64,000 bases of DNA from JAQVWU01 sp964628455 (lineage in GTDB: Bacteria > Bacillota > Clostridia > Oscillospirales > CAG-272), in assembly GCA_964628455.1 (NCBI GenBank), contig CAZVPD010000002.1, positions 32,975-96,974 of the forward strand, given 5' to 3'. The notes below the pieces were generated by a model. It was not told the DNA's origin. It was given only the letters and a program-made list of their open reading frames with translations, and ran no database searches. The position numbers and the translations under genes are program-made. Shown here in pieces: positions 26,043 to 35,672 of the stretch (its first letter is position 1; each line of letters starts with the position of its first letter).

Positions 26043-27341
26043 CTATTTTATGCGTTTAAAACAGGCAATAAAGAAACCGTCCGAATCAAGGGTTTCATCG
26101 GGGAAAATAGTTCGCATTCCGAAACCGTAAAAAGAAAAATTCCCGTTTTCCTTCAGGAACCGTTCGGCTACCTGTTCGTTTTCCTTTATATTCAGAGTAC
26201 AGGTGGAATATACAAGCATCCCGCCGTGTTTTACATAGGATGACGCCGTATGTAAAATATTATACTGAACCTCCGGCAGTTTTTCCAGATCGCCGGGTGT
26301 TTTGTATCGCAGATCCGGTTTTCGGGCTATCACACCCAGTCCTGAACACGGTACATCGCATAAGACCCGGTCCGCTATATTAAAATAAGAATCGTTTTCT
26401 TTTGTACCGTCCTGTTCGGATGTTTTTATAACGGCAATCCCTAATTTTTCTGCGGTTTTGTCAATAAGCGAAAGCTTGTTTCCGTGCAGATCAAAGCTGA
26501 AAACAATACCGCTGTTTTGCATGAGAAGAGCGCAGGAAAAGCTCTTTCCTCCCGGGCATGCACAGGTGTCAATGATCGTTTCACCCGGCAAAGGATTTAA
26601 TACTTCGGTGCAGTATTGTGAAGAAGCATCCTGTATGAAACATAGTCCTTCGGCTATCGGAAGCCGGTGGACCGGAATATCCTGTTTAAGGGTAATACCG
26701 TTTTCGGTAAATGCGGCAGCCGCTTCGATCCCCTGGTTATTTAATCGGTCAAGCAGCCCGTTGCGCGTTGTTTTCAATGTATTTACGCGAAGGGTCATAT
26801 ACGGATGGCGGTTGACAGCTTTCGCAATCTTTTCGGTCTGAAACTCGCCGTACATGTCTCTCCACATTTCGCATAACCATACCGGAAGCGAATACAGGAC
26901 AGACAGGAAAAAAACAAAACCGTCTTCACGGGAAGGAAAGGGAAGCTGATTTTTATTTCTGACAACTTCCCGCAATACCGCATTCACATAGGACGCTGAA
27001 CCGCTGTTTGACCTTTGCTTTGCCTGGTTGACAGATTCATTGCAGGCGGCGCTGTCCGGTACACGGGACATATAAATAATCTGATAAGCTCCAAGACGTA
27101 AAATGTTTAAAATAAATATATTGAGCGTTTCCAAAGCGATATGTGAGTATTTTGTCAGAATATAATCGAGGGTGATTCTGCGCTCCGTGACACCGTAAAC
27201 AAGAGCAGTAAAAAACGAGCGGTCGACTCCCGACAAATTGTATTTTTTTATAGATACGTCCAGCTCGATGTTTGTATAACGTCCTTCTTTTTCACATCGT
27301 ATCAAAGAATTCAAGGCGGCTTCACGCACATTAATGCTCAT
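26043..27341 (-). CDS. rsmB: 16S rRNA (cytosine(967)-C5)-methyltransferase
   Basis: A 432-residue enzyme with an N-terminal NusB-like RNA-binding domain (residues 1-140, AALNSLIRCEKEGRYTNIEL) and a C-terminal SAM-dependent methyltransferase. SAM loop DTCACPGGKSF near residue 252; catalytic cysteines in CDVPCSGLGVI and YSTCTLNIKENE. It methylates C967 of 16S rRNA. The start overlaps the fmt stop (ATGA). The order def-fmt-rsmB is conserved in Bacillota. Confidence 0.95.
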   Translation of the reverse strand: MSINVREAALNSLIRCEKEGRYTNIELDVSIKKYNLSGVDRSFFTALVYGVTERRITLDYILTKYSHIALETLNIFILNILRLGAYQIIYMSRVPDSAACNESVNQAKQRSNSGSASYVNAVLREVVRNKNQLPFPSREDGFVFFLSVLYSLPVWLCEMWRDMYGEFQTEKIAKAVNRHPYMTLRVNTLKTTRNGLLDRLNNQGIEAAAAFTENGITLKQDIPVHRLPIAEGLCFIQDASSQYCTEVLNPLPGETIIDTCACPGGKSFSCALLMQNSGIVFSFDLHGNKLSLIDKTAEKLGIAVIKTSEQDGTKENDSYFNIADRVLCDVPCSGLGVIARKPDLRYKTPGDLEKLPEVQYNILHTASSYVKHGGMLVYSTCTLNIKENEQVAERFLKENGNFSFYGFGMRTIFPDETLDSDGFFIACFKRIK

Positions 27342-28297
27342 AAAACGCCTATCCTGTCACCGGCTGAAATGTTTCTGCCGTTTATAAAATCAGCCGCAGT
27401 CATGCGGCGCTTTCCTTCCGGCAGCAGGGTCTTTATACCCAGAGTGCCTTCACCGCAGGCGACCCGTATTAAATTTCCCGATACGGATAAAACAGTTCCC
27501 GCAGGTTTGTCGGAACTATCGGTAAAAACAACCGAATCGATAATTTTAATCTTTTTCCCGCGATGACTTGCGGCAGCAAGCGGAACGGGTGAAAGTCCGC
27601 GTATTCTGTTGTGAATTTGTCGGGCGCTTTGTGAAAAATCCAGAATACAGTCGTTGTTTTCTATTTTCGGCGCATAAGTGGCTTCGGATTCTTCCTGCTT
27701 CTGACGGACGATTTGTCCGGAAGGCAGAAGTTCGAGGACTTTAATCAAAGTTTGTGCCCCTGTTAAAGCCAGGCGGTCATGCAGCGTTTCGAAATTGTCA
27801 TCGGGAAAGATCGGTATTTCCTCGGCATATAAAATATCTCCGGTATCCAGACCTTCATCCATCTGCATAACGGTGATACCGGTATTCGTTTCACCGTCGA
27901 TGATGGCATGCTGTATGGGAGCCGCGCCCCTGTATTTCGGCAGCAGTGAAGCATGAATATTCAAACACCCGAATACAGGAAAACGGATGACATCGGGGGG
28001 CAGTATCTTCCCGTAGGCAGCGACAACGATCAGTTCCGGCCGGATGCTTTCAAGTAAAAGCGTAAAGTTTTTTTTTCTCAAAGATATCGGCTGATATATC
28101 TTTATATCATGTTCGAGGGCGTATTGTTTTACGGGAGGAGGAAGCAGAGATAAACCTCGTCCTTTGGGTTTATCGGGCTGGGTAACGGCACCGATGATAG
28201 TATACCCGTTTTCCGTCAGTGCCGCCAACTGAATGGCCGCAAATTCCGGGGTGCCCATAAACAGTATGGGAGTGCTTTTACACAGATGTCCGTTCAT
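27338..28297 (-). CDS. fmt: Methionyl-tRNA formyltransferase
   Basis: A 319-residue enzyme that formylates initiator Met-tRNA using 10-formyltetrahydrofolate. Catalytic and folate-binding motifs are clear: FMGTPEFAAIQLAAL at the N-terminus, NIHASLLPKYRGAAPIQHAI near residue 112, and TGITVMQMDEGLDTGDIL. The C-terminal OB-type domain is present. The start lies inside the end of def (20-base overlap), with a GGAAGGA site. Confidence 0.97.
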   Translation of the reverse strand: MNGHLCKSTPILFMGTPEFAAIQLAALTENGYTIIGAVTQPDKPKGRGLSLLPPPVKQYALEHDIKIYQPISLRKKNFTLLLESIRPELIVVAAYGKILPPDVIRFPVFGCLNIHASLLPKYRGAAPIQHAIIDGETNTGITVMQMDEGLDTGDILYAEEIPIFPDDNFETLHDRLALTGAQTLIKVLELLPSGQIVRQKQEESEATYAPKIENNDCILDFSQSARQIHNRIRGLSPVPLAAASHRGKKIKIIDSVVFTDSSDKPAGTVLSVSGNLIRVACGEGTLGIKTLLPEGKRRMTAADFINGRNISAGDRIGVL

Positions 28298-28793
28298 TCA
28301 TTCCTTCCTGTTCTTCGCGGATCGCATGAAGTTCCTCGGTCGAGATAATGCGCAGAACTTTATCCGTAAATAATATTCCGTCGAGATGATCGATTTCATG
28401 ACAAAAAGCGCGTGCGGTAAGCATGGTGCCGGTTACCGTAAATTCTTTTCCGCTGCGGTCGAGTGCCGAAACGGTAACCGATTCCGGACGTTCGGTGTAA
28501 CCCCATTTTTCCGGGATAGACAGACAGCCTTCAAGTTCATTCTGGATTTTTTCGGACTTTGCGATTATTTTAGGATTTATAAGCTCAAGCACTTCACCTT
28601 GATCGTTTTCCACCAATGCGATTCTGCGCAATACGCCTACCTGTGATGCCGCAAGCCCCACACCTCCGGATTCCGTGAGTGTATCTTTCATATCATCAAG
28701 AAGACGGCAGATGCGGGGTGTGATTTTATCGACAGGACGGCAAATTTTACGAAGTACAGGATCTCCGTCCTGAATTATTTTGAGTATTGCCAT
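28278..28793 (-). CDS. def: Peptide deformylase
   Basis: A 171-residue metallohydrolase removing the formyl group from nascent proteins. All three motifs are present: GVGLAASQVG, EGCLSIP (metal cysteine) and CHEIDHLDG (metal histidines and catalytic Glu). The ATG at 28793 follows a GGGGG site; an upstream ATG at 28805 is less well placed. It sits between priA and fmt, with which it functions in N-terminal formyl cycling. Confidence 0.97.
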   Translation of the reverse strand: MAILKIIQDGDPVLRKICRPVDKITPRICRLLDDMKDTLTESGGVGLAASQVGVLRRIALVENDQGEVLELINPKIIAKSEKIQNELEGCLSIPEKWGYTERPESVTVSALDRSGKEFTVTGTMLTARAFCHEIDHLDGILFTDKVLRIISTEELHAIREEQEGMNERTSV

Positions 28794-28805
28794 ATAAACC
28801 CCCAT

Positions 28806-31428
28806 TTACAGGACATTTGGATTGATATCGATTGTGACAATAAAATTTTTATTCAGCCGGTCGTTGAATTCCGCTGTGATACGCCTTAAGAACAGTCGCG
28901 TACGTTTTTTCATACGGCATTTTATGACTGTGCGTATCCTGTATTTTTCATTTACTTTATAGATCGGAGCTTCAAACGGACCGAATATCTGCAACGTTAT
29001 ATCGCCGTATTGCTCTTTGATCAGGTTTTTTATATAATCGTCAAGTGCGTTCCCCGCATTTTCCATATCTTTTTCACTGTCGGAAATCAATGTGATCAAA
29101 GCGATATCGCAAAAAGGAGGAAAAACCAAAGCGCGCCGGATGGCTATCTCGCTTTTATAAAAACCGGTATAATCCTGTGCCGCGGCAAGTTTAATCGTCG
29201 GGTGGTCGGGATTATAAGTCTGAATAACTGCCCGTCCGATTGCTGCGCCTCTTCCGGAACGTCCCAGAAGCTGACAGATCATAGCAAAGGTTCTTTCGTT
29301 AGCCCGGTAGTCGTCCAGAAATAAAGCCGAATCGGCCGATAAAACGCCGGATAATGTCACATTTGGAAAATCATGCCCTTTTACGACCATCTGTGTCCCG
29401 AGCAGAATGTCAGCTTTTCCCGAGCGAAAATCGCCGATCATCTCATCGAAAGCGAATTTCGTGCCCGTGGTATCGGCATCCATACGCATGATACGGCCGG
29501 AAGGAAACAACCCGGTCAGTTCCTCTTCTACTTTTTGGGTCCCGTAACCCATAAAAGACATGGGAGAACGGCTGCATGACGGGCATTCTTTCGGCACTGT
29601 CTGACGATAACCGCAATAATGACAGGACAGAAATCCGCCTTTCATACCTGTGCCCAGTGAAAACGTATGGTAGGTAAGGGATACGCTGCAGTGGGGACAC
29701 ATGATGACGTTTCCGCAGGAAGGACACGAAAGAAAATTGTTATAACCCCGTCTGTTTAAAAACAGAATGATCTGCTCGCGGGCATTCAGATTCTGCTGAA
29801 TCTCGGTTTTGATGCAGTCACTTAAAGCCGATATGTTGCCGTTTCTGGCTTCTTCACGCATATCCGTGAGCAGCACTTCGGGGAGTTTTGCATCGCCGTA
29901 ACGCTCGTGCAATTCAACAAGCGAATATATGCCTGTCTGAGCTTTATAATAACTTTCAATCGAGGGAGTGGCGGAAGACAGGAGCATCAGGGCGTTATGG
30001 TGTGCACAGCGGAAACGCGCCACATCGCGCGCATGATATTTCGGATTCATGTCGGATTTGTAGGTATGCTCCTGTTCCTCATCGATCACGATCATTCCGA
30101 TATCGGAAAAAGGAGCAAATATGGCCGAACGGGTANNNNNNNNNNCAGATATCGATGTCTCCGCGTCTGATGCGCCGCCATGTGTCAAGCCTTTCACCTG
30201 CGGAAAGGGATGAATGGATGACGGCAATTCTGTTTCCGTAACAGGAACCGAAGTAATCCAGTGTCTGAGGTGTCAGAGCAATTTCGGGTACGAGCAGAAT
30301 GACACCGCGGTGATCGGCAATCACCGCATCGGCAAGAGCTTTTATGATGCGTGTTTTCCCGCTTCCCGTAATACCGTGCAGCAGGACGGCTTTGGGTCTG
30401 CCGGTTTTATATAAACCGATTATCTGATTGAAAGCGATCGTTTGATTCTCTGAAAGGATATTTATGTCTGCTTCCGCAGATTTTTGAAAGGAATACGGGT
30501 CACGGAAAAGCTCGGTTTTTTTTATGGAAATAAGGCCTTTGCCGGAAAGGGATTTTAATTGCGGGCGTATTTCACCGAATTTATTTTTTAAATCTTCTGC
30601 GGTCGTTTCTCCTCTGACCAGTATTTCATTCAGTATGGCAAACAACTTGGGACTGCGCTTCTTTTCGGCAGATTCCGCGAATTCTTCAGCCTCTTCCGGT
30701 GAAACAGCCAGCGTTATGGATTCCGTAAAAATACGGCCGCCCGATTCCTTGTATTCGAGCTGTCGCGTAACAAGACCGTTTTTCTCCATTTCGGGAAGCA
30801 GGCGTAAGGCGTCGTTGCCCAATTCCAATTTGATTCGGGCTGCAGTGACTTTCTTAAAATTATTGATATAATTATAAATCAGCAAAGTCTGTTCGCTGTA
30901 TGCTCCGGACAGACGGACAGGTTCTGCTGGGGAATAATATTCGTTTATTTTCCCGAAAGCTGCAGACGGCAAAATCGTCCGCGCAGCTTCTCCCACCGTA
31001 CAGAAAGTATATTCGCGTAAATACAAACAAAGCCCCAGCAACTCACTGTCAAGCGAAATACCTTCATACAGAAGTGAGAGAACAGGCTTGATATGATCTT
31101 TATACTGGAGTTCTTCTTCGGTCAGCATTTCCGAAACCAAGGCTATCTGGCGATGGTTTCCGCCGCCGAACGGAACGATTATAAAAAGTCCCGGATGTAT
31201 CAGACCGCGCATATCTGTCGGTATATAATAGAGATACGGTTTATCGATATGAAAAGGAACGTCGATCAGATAAACGCGGATATAGGGAAAGTCATCAGAA
31301 CGTGATAACATGTCATCTGATTTTTCGCTGTTTGTTTTTAAATGAAAAAATTCTTTCTGTTCGGGAGGAATTGTATCACCGGCCGAACCTGCAGCGTTTT
31401 CATTGCCGGCATCGGTGTTTTTATTCAT
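28806..31428 (-). CDS. priA: Primosomal replication restart helicase PriA, interrupted by an assembly gap
   Basis: Two minus-strand open frames (30079-31428 and 28806-30227) are the N- and C-terminal parts of one PriA of about 870 residues. The first carries the DNA-binding region and Walker A HGITGSGKTRII. The second carries DEEQEHTYKSD, the zinc-binding cysteines (CPSCGNVIMCPHC, CHYCGY, CPSC) and helicase motifs LGTQMVVKGHDFP and QLLGRSGRG. The break is the 10-N gap at 30136-30145. The frame is restored if the true gap length is a multiple of three; the expected missing residues are about V-G before TRSAIFAPFSD. The N-terminus carries about 45 extra residues. The start overlaps the rpoZ stop (ATGA). 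PriA reloads the replisome at stalled forks. Confidence 0.93.
30136..30145. other. Assembly gap (10 N) inside priA
   Basis: Ten N residues between the codons for GDIDI and TRSAIF of PriA. The fixed length of 10 shifts the frame; the real gap must be a multiple of three if the gene is intact. Confidence 0.95.
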
Positions 31429-31706
31429 GTTTTACAGTTTATATCGATTGATTCGTCGACAATTCTGAACTCACCCTGATATAAACGCTTTATGGCACTT
31501 TTAACTGCTTTCTCATCGCGAAACTCCCGTTTGATCATGGAAGCGAGTGATTTGTCGGTCTCTTTGTTGGCCAGCAGTTTTTCGGCATATTCCCGCTGTT
31601 CCACATATTCATTTGTCACAATACGGGCGCATTTGGCCGTCGCAACGACCAGAACATATCGGTTATATTTACCCTGCGTCAGATCTTCGATGGATGGGTA
31701 TATCAT
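31425..31706 (-). CDS. rpoZ: DNA-directed RNA polymerase omega subunit
   Basis: A 93-residue protein with the omega core YNRYVLVVATAKCARIVTNE preceded by MIYPSIEDL. Omega assists assembly of the RNA polymerase beta-prime subunit and ppGpp binding. It follows gmk by two bases in the conserved remA-gmk-rpoZ-priA order and has a GAGGAG ribosome-binding site. The C-terminal 40 residues are a less conserved extension. Confidence 0.93.
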   Translation of the reverse strand: MIYPSIEDLTQGKYNRYVLVVATAKCARIVTNEYVEQREYAEKLLANKETDKSLASMIKREFRDEKAVKSAIKRLYQGEFRIVDESIDINCKT

Positions 31707-31708
31707 AT

Positions 31709-32344
31709 TTATCTCCTCTGAATCTCATAATTTTTATAATAATCCGAAATAATTCTGTCTGTATACTCTTTGTCCGGCGTTATTCCTTCACGGATAAATA
31801 ATAATATATTTTTCAGGGCTTCAGCGGGTTTACCCTCTTCGTTTATGATAACACAATCAAAGAAACGGGCATATGCGAGTTCGTTCTCCGCTTCATTTAT
31901 TCTGTTTCTTATAGACTCCTCGGTGTTTTTTTCACGCGTTCGTAGACGTCTTTCCTGAACGAAAGCATCGGGCGACATCAGAAAGATCATCAGTGCTTCG
32001 GGGAATTCTTTTTTTATATTCATCGCTCCGTGTACATCCACATCCAGAACGGCGTTAAATCCTTTATGAATAATATCAATGATCTGACTGCGGGAAGTTC
32101 CGTAATAATTGCCGTCGAAATAATTACATTCCAGAATATTACCGCTTGATCTGAGTCTGCAGAATTCTTCCGGAGTTATAAAAAAGTAATCGACGCCATC
32201 GGTCTCAATATCGGGACGTATTCCGCGTGTTGTAAAAGATATTGTTTTTCTGTAATTATCCGGCAAAGCAGAAATGACGGTTCCTTTACCGCTTCCGGAA
32301 GGTCCCGAAATAATAATAATTTTCGGGGAACAGTTATCAGTCAA
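31709..32344 (-). CDS. gmk: Guanylate kinase
   Basis: A 211-residue kinase phosphorylating GMP to GDP. P-loop IIISGPSGSGKGTVI at the N-terminus; GMP-binding region SFTTRGIRPDIETDGVDYFF; then LDVDVHGAMNIK. The start is TTG at 32344, supported by AGGAG about nine bases upstream; no in-frame ATG is better placed. The genomic context remA-gmk-rpoZ is standard in Bacillota. Confidence 0.96.
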   Translation of the reverse strand: MTDNCSPKIIIISGPSGSGKGTVISALPDNYRKTISFTTRGIRPDIETDGVDYFFITPEEFCRLRSSGNILECNYFDGNYYGTSRSQIIDIIHKGFNAVLDVDVHGAMNIKKEFPEALMIFLMSPDAFVQERRLRTREKNTEESIRNRINEAENELAYARFFDCVIINEEGKPAEALKNILLFIREGITPDKEYTDRIISDYYKNYEIQRR

Positions 32345-32356
32345 AAATATGCACTC

Positions 32357-32635
32357 CTATTCATCTTCTTCGGAAGGGTCCGGTTCATCCGCAGGTTCCG
32401 ATTTGTCGTTCAGACGATTGGAAATGGTTTCGGTTTGAATGGCGGAAAGTATGACATGCTCGCTGTCTGTGATGATAACCGCCCGGGTTCTCCTTCCGCA
32501 GGTAACATCAATAACGCGGCCTTCTTCCCGGGCATCCTGTATCAGACGTTTGATGGGAGCCGATTCGGGATTGACCAGTGTGACGACACGGTTCGACGCA
32601 ACCATATTCCCAAAACCGATATTGATAAATTTCAT
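32357..32635 (-). CDS. remA: RemA-family extracellular matrix regulator (DUF370)
   Basis: A 92-residue DNA-binding regulator. [20 protein letters not shown] and [20 protein letters not shown] match RemA/DUF370. In Bacillus it activates biofilm matrix and osmoprotection genes; the targets here are unknown. The C-terminal 18 residues are acidic. An AAAGGA site precedes the ATG at 32635. It lies between yicC and gmk, a conserved order. Confidence 0.94.
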   Translation of the reverse strand: MKFINIGFGNMVASNRVVTLVNPESAPIKRLIQDAREEGRVIDVTCGRRTRAVIITDSEHVILSAIQTETISNRLNDKSEPADEPDPSEEDE

Positions 32636-32653
32636 ATAGTTTTCCTTTGAAGG

Positions 32654-33547
32654 TCATTCGATATTTTGAATTTGTTCGCGGATCTTTTCGAGTTCGCACT
32701 TCATTTCCACGACCAGAGCGGTTATTTCGACATCGGATGCTTTTGAACCGATGGTGTTTACTTCACGGTTCATTTCCTGAAGCAAAAAATCAATTTTACG
32801 TCCGACCGGTTCATCTGACTGCAATGCGGAATCAAAAGCTGCAAAATGACTGGCTAACCGGGTCAATTCTTCATCGACGGCGGTTTTATCGGCAAAAACA
32901 GCACATTCGGTCATGATTCGGGAATCATCGGGCGATACGTGAATATCGAGTTCCGAAAGTACCTGCCGGAGTCTTGTTTCCAGCCGTATACGGTATGCAT
33001 TTACGGAATTATCCTGCATCGAAACGATTTTGGATGCCAGCTGCATAAGACGTTCTTTTTTCTCCGTCATATTTTTTGTCAGATGGTCACCTTCGGCCTC
33101 ACGCATCGAAATGAAAGCATTCAAAGCGGTTTTAAGCACGGGGAGAAGGTCCTGCCAGTCTTTTTCCGTGTCTTCTTCGGGCTTGAGTATATTGAAGATA
33201 TCATGATTCTGTGAAACGGTCATAACACTGATGTCGTCTTTTAAATTAAAAATATCACGCAGTCTGGTCAAGGCGTTTATATAGCTTTTAGCATAAGACT
33301 CGTCAAGATGAATTTCGGTTCCGATATTTTCGATGATATTGATACCGACATAAATGTCGACCTTTCCGCGAGAAACTCCGTTTTGCTGTAAAAATGTCTT
33401 TATTTTTTCTTCAAGAAATCCGTAATATTTTGAAATTTTGACGCTGCAGTCAAAGAAACGGTTATTGACGGATTTTATTTCGACCAGGATATCTTTTCCG
33501 CAGACGGTATCGGATGCTCTGCCGTAAGCTGTCATGCTTCGTATCAT
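32654..33547 (-). CDS. yicC: YicC family endoribonuclease
   Basis: A 297-residue protein starting MIRSMTAYGRAS, the YicC hallmark. It has the DUF1732 C-terminus (KIDFLLQEMNREVNTIGSKA), whose acidic residues are implicated in RNA cleavage. The ATG at 33547 has GAGG six bases upstream; an open frame to 33559 would include this site. It is the first gene of the yicC-remA-gmk-rpoZ-priA-def-fmt-rsmB run, with a perfect promoter upstream. Confidence 0.94.
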   Translation of the reverse strand: MIRSMTAYGRASDTVCGKDILVEIKSVNNRFFDCSVKISKYYGFLEEKIKTFLQQNGVSRGKVDIYVGINIIENIGTEIHLDESYAKSYINALTRLRDIFNLKDDISVMTVSQNHDIFNILKPEEDTEKDWQDLLPVLKTALNAFISMREAEGDHLTKNMTEKKERLMQLASKIVSMQDNSVNAYRIRLETRLRQVLSELDIHVSPDDSRIMTECAVFADKTAVDEELTRLASHFAAFDSALQSDEPVGRKIDFLLQEMNREVNTIGSKASDVEITALVVEMKCELEKIREQIQNIE

Positions 33548-33577
33548 GTTGATCCTCATAAATTCTTTACTTTATTG

Positions 33578-33606
33578 ATTATAACATATTATCGGTAAAG
33601 TGTCAA
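33578..33606 (-). promoter_or_regulatory. Consensus sigma-A promoter for the yicC operon
   Basis: On the minus strand a perfect TTGACA (33606-33601), 17-base spacer and perfect TATAAT (33583-33578), 31 bases before the yicC start. It lies in the 74-base gap after the membrane protein gene. Confidence 0.88.
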
Positions 33607-33621
33607 ATGGATTCATTTTTG

Positions 33622-34164
33622 CTAGTTTTCGAAATAATTTTTCAGCTTCAGCATGCTTCTGATTTTAATAAGATAAAACGTTATGATTTTCGATACGGCA
33701 ACGTCATATAAAATAAAAGTAGTATTGCCGAGTCCGAAGACGATCCATGTAAAATCCATTTCGGTATCAGGGATATGCAGAAGATATTTTGTAAAAAAAA
33801 TCAAAATAAGCAGGGAAGTGTTGAAAACGCTGAGTTTCAATATCCATGCTATAACATAATGAAGCCGTTCGAATTTTTCTTTTAAAATCGGATAAATACC
33901 GGCAAAAAAAACATAAAGAAGAGCGGGGAATTTATTGGGCAGCAGCAAAACGGATAATAACGAGGTGACTGCATAAATCAGATAAGGGGATTTCCCGCCC
34001 ATTTCGATGACCGAAAAAATGATAATAATCGAAGCAAGTGCACTCATGGTAAGGTCTAAAATTTCCAGGACCGCTCCGAAATATAAAAATAACACCCCGA
34101 GAGAACACAATATTGCCGATAAAGCTATCGTTTTGGTGCGTTTTCTTTTTATTTTATGGTTCAT
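33622..34164 (-). CDS. Six-span membrane protein, unknown function
   Basis: A 180-residue hydrophobic protein with about six membrane segments and a basic N-terminus (NHKIKRKRTKT). I do not recognise the family with confidence. The size and pattern resemble small ECF-type substrate-binding proteins, but no diagnostic motif is visible. The ATG at 34164 has an AGGTG site; the open frame to 34242 overlaps the J-domain gene. It follows that gene by eight bases, so the two are probably co-transcribed with DUF5685. Confidence 0.7.
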   Translation of the reverse strand: MNHKIKRKRTKTIALSAILCSLGVLFLYFGAVLEILDLTMSALASIIIIFSVIEMGGKSPYLIYAVTSLLSVLLLPNKFPALLYVFFAGIYPILKEKFERLHYVIAWILKLSVFNTSLLILIFFTKYLLHIPDTEMDFTWIVFGLGNTTFILYDVAVSKIITFYLIKIRSMLKLKNYFEN

Positions 34165-34172
34165 TATGACAC

Positions 34173-34790
34173 CTAACAGCAGCGTATCAGATCGCCGCCG
34201 CAGCATTCGCACAGACAGTCGGCACAAATCAGCGAGCTGCACATATCACAGGCGGAACAATCGCTGGAACGGCTTATGGTCCTGTACCCGCTGCCGTAAG
34301 CGGTTGTATTCGCGTGAAGATTATTCAATGCGGCCTTATACTCATCATTCCGGGGATCCATATAACAGGCAGTTTCAAGAAACTTCTGTGCATCGAAATA
34401 CCAGCCGCGCTGAATGAGTATGCATCCTTTCAGGAAATTCCATTCGGCATTTCGGCCTCCCTGTGCGATCGCATCGAGGATAATTTCAGCTTCGGAAAAT
34501 CGTCCCGAATTGATCAGCTCACGGATACGATAAAATTCTCCGCTGCCCTGAGACGTATTGTAATAGGTTCCGTTTTCAGCCTGGTTTGGACGGGCGGATC
34601 CTGCACGTTGTTTTTGTATTGTTTCATATGCTTCGTTTATTTCTTTCATTTTATCCTGAACGAGATCCGAAAGAGGATTGTTTACATAGTTATCGGGATG
34701 ATATTTACGGGCCAGTTCACGATAGGCTTTTTTTATCTCATCTTCGGCAGCGTCGCGCGAGACGCCAAGAATCTTGTAAGGATCGGTCAT
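34173..34790 (-). CDS. J-domain protein with C-terminal cysteine cluster
   Basis: A 205-residue protein. The N-terminal J domain reads [31 protein letters not shown], with the HPD motif that stimulates DnaK ATPase. A middle helical region (about residues 100-160) resembles a TPR pair: [13 protein letters not shown] and [18 protein letters not shown]. The last 30 residues hold eleven cysteines ([23 protein letters not shown]), suggesting metal binding or a membrane-surface patch. It is not a canonical DnaJ. An AAGGAG site precedes the ATG. Together with DUF5685 upstream and the membrane protein downstream it forms a small operon. Confidence 0.85.
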   Translation of the reverse strand: MTDPYKILGVSRDAAEDEIKKAYRELARKYHPDNYVNNPLSDLVQDKMKEINEAYETIQKQRAGSARPNQAENGTYYNTSQGSGEFYRIRELINSGRFSEAEIILDAIAQGGRNAEWNFLKGCILIQRGWYFDAQKFLETACYMDPRNDEYKAALNNLHANTTAYGSGYRTISRSSDCSACDMCSSLICADCLCECCGGDLIRCC

Positions 34791-34829
34791 ATGCTGCGCT
34801 CCTTGTAATTATTGAGTTGATTAATAATC

Positions 34830-35672
34830 TTACGGCAATTTCCTTTTTTCCATGATTTCCTTAGCGCGCTGCGGCATTCCAAGATAAATAATGTTTTTTA
34901 TTATATTTTCGATCCCTCCGTCGCGGAAATCAATCAGGTTGACCGCTTTTTCGATATTCTGCAGTTCACCGATCAAAGCGGTTTCGATATGGACCGGTGA
35001 AATATCATCACTGAAAACAAAAGGATTATACGAACCGCTTTTTTTATCTTTTTCGATGTCGTCAAGCGCATCGACGATATAAATCCACCGTCCGATGTAT
35101 TTGCCTATGACTTCTCCTATTCTGCGGTTTATACCGTCACCGCAGGCATACGCGAATACGACAGACATGACATTTCCGAAAGCTTCGGCAGGCGTGTCGA
35201 CCGACAATGTGTTTTCGGTTTCCAGTTTATTCAGAATTTCCAGACCGGACTTTATTGCCTGATCAAATTCCTTATCCGGATTGACCTTCTTTTTCATGTA
35301 TTTTATCGCCGGAAGCAACAAAAGCGGCGTGAGTTTTCGTATGCCCCGGCAGTCATGCAGATCATCGATCACTTTATAGTAAGACAACAGCGCACCGATT
35401 TCGGCGGCTTCGATCAGAGAAGTATTTATTTCCAATACAGGTCTCTTCTTCAAAGGATGAACACCGCAGCGACGGAATTTGATTTCGGTTTTTTCATTTT
35501 TCAAAGACATCAGCAAAAGAGCAAGAAAAACTATATCATAACTCAGTGTCAACTCTGCGCATAAAGCAATCCGGCGCCCGAGTGCCCTGCATAAGCCGCA
35601 GTAAACACTGCGGTAAAAATCATATTCCTTTACCTTGAGCTCCGGCGGGAAAGGTTTAACATAACCGAACAT
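34830..35672 (-). CDS. DUF5685 family protein
   Basis: A 280-residue protein beginning MFGYVKPFPPELKVKEYDFY followed by RSVYCGLCRALG, the N-terminal signature of DUF5685, with a C-x-x-C pair. A hydrophobic helix (IVFLALLLMSL) and an Asp-rich segment VDALDDIEKDKKSGSYNPF follow. The helical character and D-D-x-x-K-D pattern recall isoprenoid-synthase folds, but this is only a resemblance. It is the first gene of the operon with the J-domain and membrane proteins. A GGGAG site precedes the ATG at 35672. Confidence 0.8.
   Translation of the reverse strand: MFGYVKPFPPELKVKEYDFYRSVYCGLCRALGRRIALCAELTLSYDIVFLALLLMSLKNEKTEIKFRRCGVHPLKKRPVLEINTSLIEAAEIGALLSYYKVIDDLHDCRGIRKLTPLLLLPAIKYMKKKVNPDKEFDQAIKSGLEILNKLETENTLSVDTPAEAFGNVMSVVFAYACGDGINRRIGEVIGKYIGRWIYIVDALDDIEKDKKSGSYNPFVFSDDISPVHIETALIGELQNIEKAVNLIDFRDGGIENIIKNIIYLGMPQRAKEIMEKRKLP

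Noticed and set aside
30079..30227. Two separate overlapping genes at the priA locus
   Set aside because: The overlap is created by the fixed 10-N gap; motif order shows a single PriA.
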